Positions 7,914-8,871 of a stretch of 8,871 nucleotides of DNA are shown here, piece after piece. The position numbers were made by a program, and so were the translations under genes. The stretch is from contig NZ_CALACG010000293.1 in the NCBI RefSeq assembly GCF_937890585.1, positions 1 through 8,871 of the forward strand, written 5' to 3'. The notes beneath the pieces were generated by a model, which saw nothing but the letters and a program-made list of their open reading frames with translations, searched no databases and was not told where the DNA came from. The stretch comes from an uncultured Campylobacter sp. (GTDB taxonomy: Bacteria; Campylobacterota; Campylobacteria; Campylobacterales; Campylobacteraceae). Position 1 is the first letter of the stretch; each line of letters opens with the position of its first letter.

Positions 7914-8179
7914 GAGAACTTTATAAGATTTATTTAAAGGACAATGTGCAATTGGGGCAGATACCAAAAACAATTCACTATTCTGGCAACACTCTTTTGC
8001 CAAAGCCATTTGCACTAAGTATCGTAAAGTATAGCGACAATGAAGGATATTATTTGTTTTATCTTGACAAATTTGGAGAAGAGCAGGCAGATACGTATCA
8101 TGAGACTTTAGAAGATGCCTTTGGGCAAGCAGAATTTGAATTTGGCGTAAAAAAAGATGAGTGGTTGATTGCACAGTAG
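7910..8179 (+). CDS. cdiI: Probable immunity protein (CdiI-like) for the adjacent toxin domain
   Basis: This is a small protein of 89 residues with no signal peptide or membrane segment, so it is expected in the cytoplasm. It is clearly acidic (15 Asp/Glu against 9 Lys/Arg), complementary to the basic toxin tip. The N-terminal half looks beta-rich and aromatic (YYLFYLDKFG). The C-terminal part has an amphipathic helix pattern, DTYHETLEDAFGQAEFEFGV, followed by KKDEW. I recall similar C-termini in small uncharacterised proteins beside polymorphic toxins, but cannot give a family name. Its ATG overlaps the exoprotein stop by four bases (ATGA), the classic place for a CDI immunity gene. The role is inferred from position, size and charge: it should bind and neutralise the toxin encoded at about 7554-7910 and no other. 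The gene symbol names that role and does not rest on recognised homology. Confidence 0.75.
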   Translation: MRELYKIYLKDNVQLGQIPKTIHYSGNTLLPKPFALSIVKYSDNEGYYLFYLDKFGEEQADTYHETLEDAFGQAEFEFGVKKDEWLIAQ

Positions 8180-8183
8180 CTAA

Positions 8184-8249
8184 AGAAAAACAGTAGACTA
8201 CTCATTTAGCGAGGCACTTAAAAATTTAAGGATAAAAAATGATAGTTAG
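8184..8249 (+). pseudogene. Possible vestigial 3' end of a displaced toxin frame
   Basis: After the immunity stop, one frame reads RKTVDYSFSEALKNLRIKN and then DS before a TAG at 8247-8249. It has no start codon and is closed upstream by TAA at 8181-8183. The residues look protein-like, and the frame ends inside the first codons of the gene at 8239, the same overlap geometry as a toxin end and its immunity gene. This may be the remnant of an older CdiA C-terminus. It is only 21 codons, so chance remains possible. Confidence 0.28.
8228..8232 (+). promoter_or_regulatory. Shine-Dalgarno of the 205-residue gene
   Basis: AAGGA lies six bases before the ATG at 8239 within TTTAAGGATAAAA. The same 13-base word precedes the exoprotein gene. 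It sets the start of this gene at 8239. A short inverted repeat, CTTAAA and TTTAAG (8217-8230), partly overlaps it. Confidence 0.65.
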
Positions 8250-8856
8250 ATGTGTAAAAGTCGATGACGAACAGTGGGGTTTTAGACTTTATAAAAAATA
8301 TATAGTTTATGCTTTACGCTTTAAAGAGACAAAAGTTAGCTTTCTTATTTATGATAACAATAGATGGTATCCATTTTTTTACGATTCTAAATATTTTGAA
8401 ATTTTAGATAACTTTGCGCCAAGTTCTTGGAGGCTCTCAGAAGATAGCCGCGCAACTATCGTTGCATACGAAGAAATGGCGTCTAGCTTTGATAGTTATT
8501 ATTTTGATTTGGTAGATATAAAACCCTCTGTTATAGAAAATTTTATGCAAAGAAAAAGAGAGATCGATAAAGAAGTTGTGCAAAATAGACTTAAAAATGG
8601 CATAGAACTAAGACTAAAGGCTATAAACGACCTTCAAGCGCTAGGCAAAATATCTAATCTTAAGCTAAATTTTGAAAATGAACTAGTTAAAATAAATATA
8701 AATATTGACAATAAAACAAGATATGAGTATTTAAAAAATAGTGGTCAAAGCTGGTGTTATATGAAGCTAGATGACGGCAAATTTGAAGCGATGACAAGCG
8801 TTGATAGGCTAAATTTTGTACTTAAAAGAGCTATTAAATTTATAGAGACGACATAA
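8239..8856 (+). CDS. Uncharacterised 205-residue protein; possible orphan immunity protein
   Basis: I do not recognise this protein. It has no signal peptide or transmembrane segment. The first 100 residues are rich in aromatic residues and probably beta-structured (WGFRLYKKYIVYALRF, NRWYPFFYDSKYF, APSSWRL). Residues about 110-145 look like a charged helix (FMQRKREIDKEVVQNRLKNG). The C-terminal part has GQSWCYMKLDDGKFEAM with W172 and C173. It follows the immunity gene by 59 bases, has its own good ribosome binding site, and lies in the same orientation. CDI loci often carry arrays of orphan toxin and immunity genes after the main pair, and the short frame just before it could be the end of its lost partner toxin. 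An immunity role is thus plausible but inferred only from context. At 205 residues it is longer than many immunity proteins. Codon use is mixed between the exoprotein body and the cassette. Confidence 0.7.
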   Translation: MIVRCVKVDDEQWGFRLYKKYIVYALRFKETKVSFLIYDNNRWYPFFYDSKYFEILDNFAPSSWRLSEDSRATIVAYEEMASSFDSYYFDLVDIKPSVIENFMQRKREIDKEVVQNRLKNGIELRLKAINDLQALGKISNLKLNFENELVKININIDNKTRYEYLKNSGQSWCYMKLDDGKFEAMTSVDRLNFVLKRAIKFIETT

Positions 8857-8871
8857 TCTAAAGGATAAATT
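8857..8871 (+). promoter_or_regulatory. Orphan Shine-Dalgarno at the window end
   Basis: Directly after the TAA at 8854-8856 the sequence reads TCTAAAGGATAAATT. AAGGA at 8861-8865 is followed by TAAATT, very like the sites before the genes at 1857 and 8239. A start codon is expected within a few bases beyond the window, so the operon probably continues. Confidence 0.5.

Noticed and set aside
7806..8174. Minus-strand open frame of 122 codons across the toxin end and immunity gene
   Set aside because: It is exactly antisense to two supported genes and has no recognisable domain. It is a shadow frame, although its position over the toxin/immunity junction made it worth a look.
8192..8202. AGTAGACTACT palindrome after the immunity gene as a terminator or attachment site
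   Set aside because: The five-base arms with a single central base cannot form a stable hairpin, there is no following T-run, and I see no second copy flanking the cassette.

Overview
The window is AT-rich DNA with heavy use of AAATTTA-type words, ATA for Ile and CTA/TTA for Leu. This fits the Campylobacterota, most likely a Campylobacter of the concisus/curvus/showae kind. The genus is inferred from sequence style and protein family, not from a marker gene.

All four genes I accept are on the plus strand and tightly packed. Positions 1-74 hold a possible -10 box, a small inverted repeat and a strong Shine-Dalgarno. Positions 75-1847 encode an outer-membrane TpsB/CdiB-type transporter with POTRA domains and a beta-barrel carrying a VRGF motif. 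Positions 1857-7913 encode its 2018-residue exoprotein partner, a CdiA/filamentous-haemagglutinin-like TpsA. In order it has a signal peptide, a TPS secretion domain, a short first repeat region, a non-repetitive central region, a long beta-helical repeat region, an Ala/Gly-rich hydrophobic pretoxin region, and a C-terminal toxin-like domain of about 80-120 residues. Positions 7910-8179 encode an acidic 89-residue protein that overlaps the exoprotein stop by ATGA and is very probably the cognate immunity protein. Positions 8239-8856 encode an unrecognised 205-residue protein, possibly an orphan immunity protein. An orphan Shine-Dalgarno in the last bases implies that another gene starts just beyond the window.

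The inferred system is two-partner secretion with contact-dependent growth inhibition. The transporter exports the stick-like exoprotein, the C-terminal tip is delivered to neighbouring cells, and the small downstream protein protects the producer. The most interesting part is the 3' end. Codon use changes at about 7550, which suggests an exchanged toxin/immunity cassette. The toxin tip carries an HHAHFE motif that I cannot assign with certainty to a named family. After the immunity gene there is a short fossil-like reading frame ending inside the 205-residue gene, as expected if an older toxin module was displaced.
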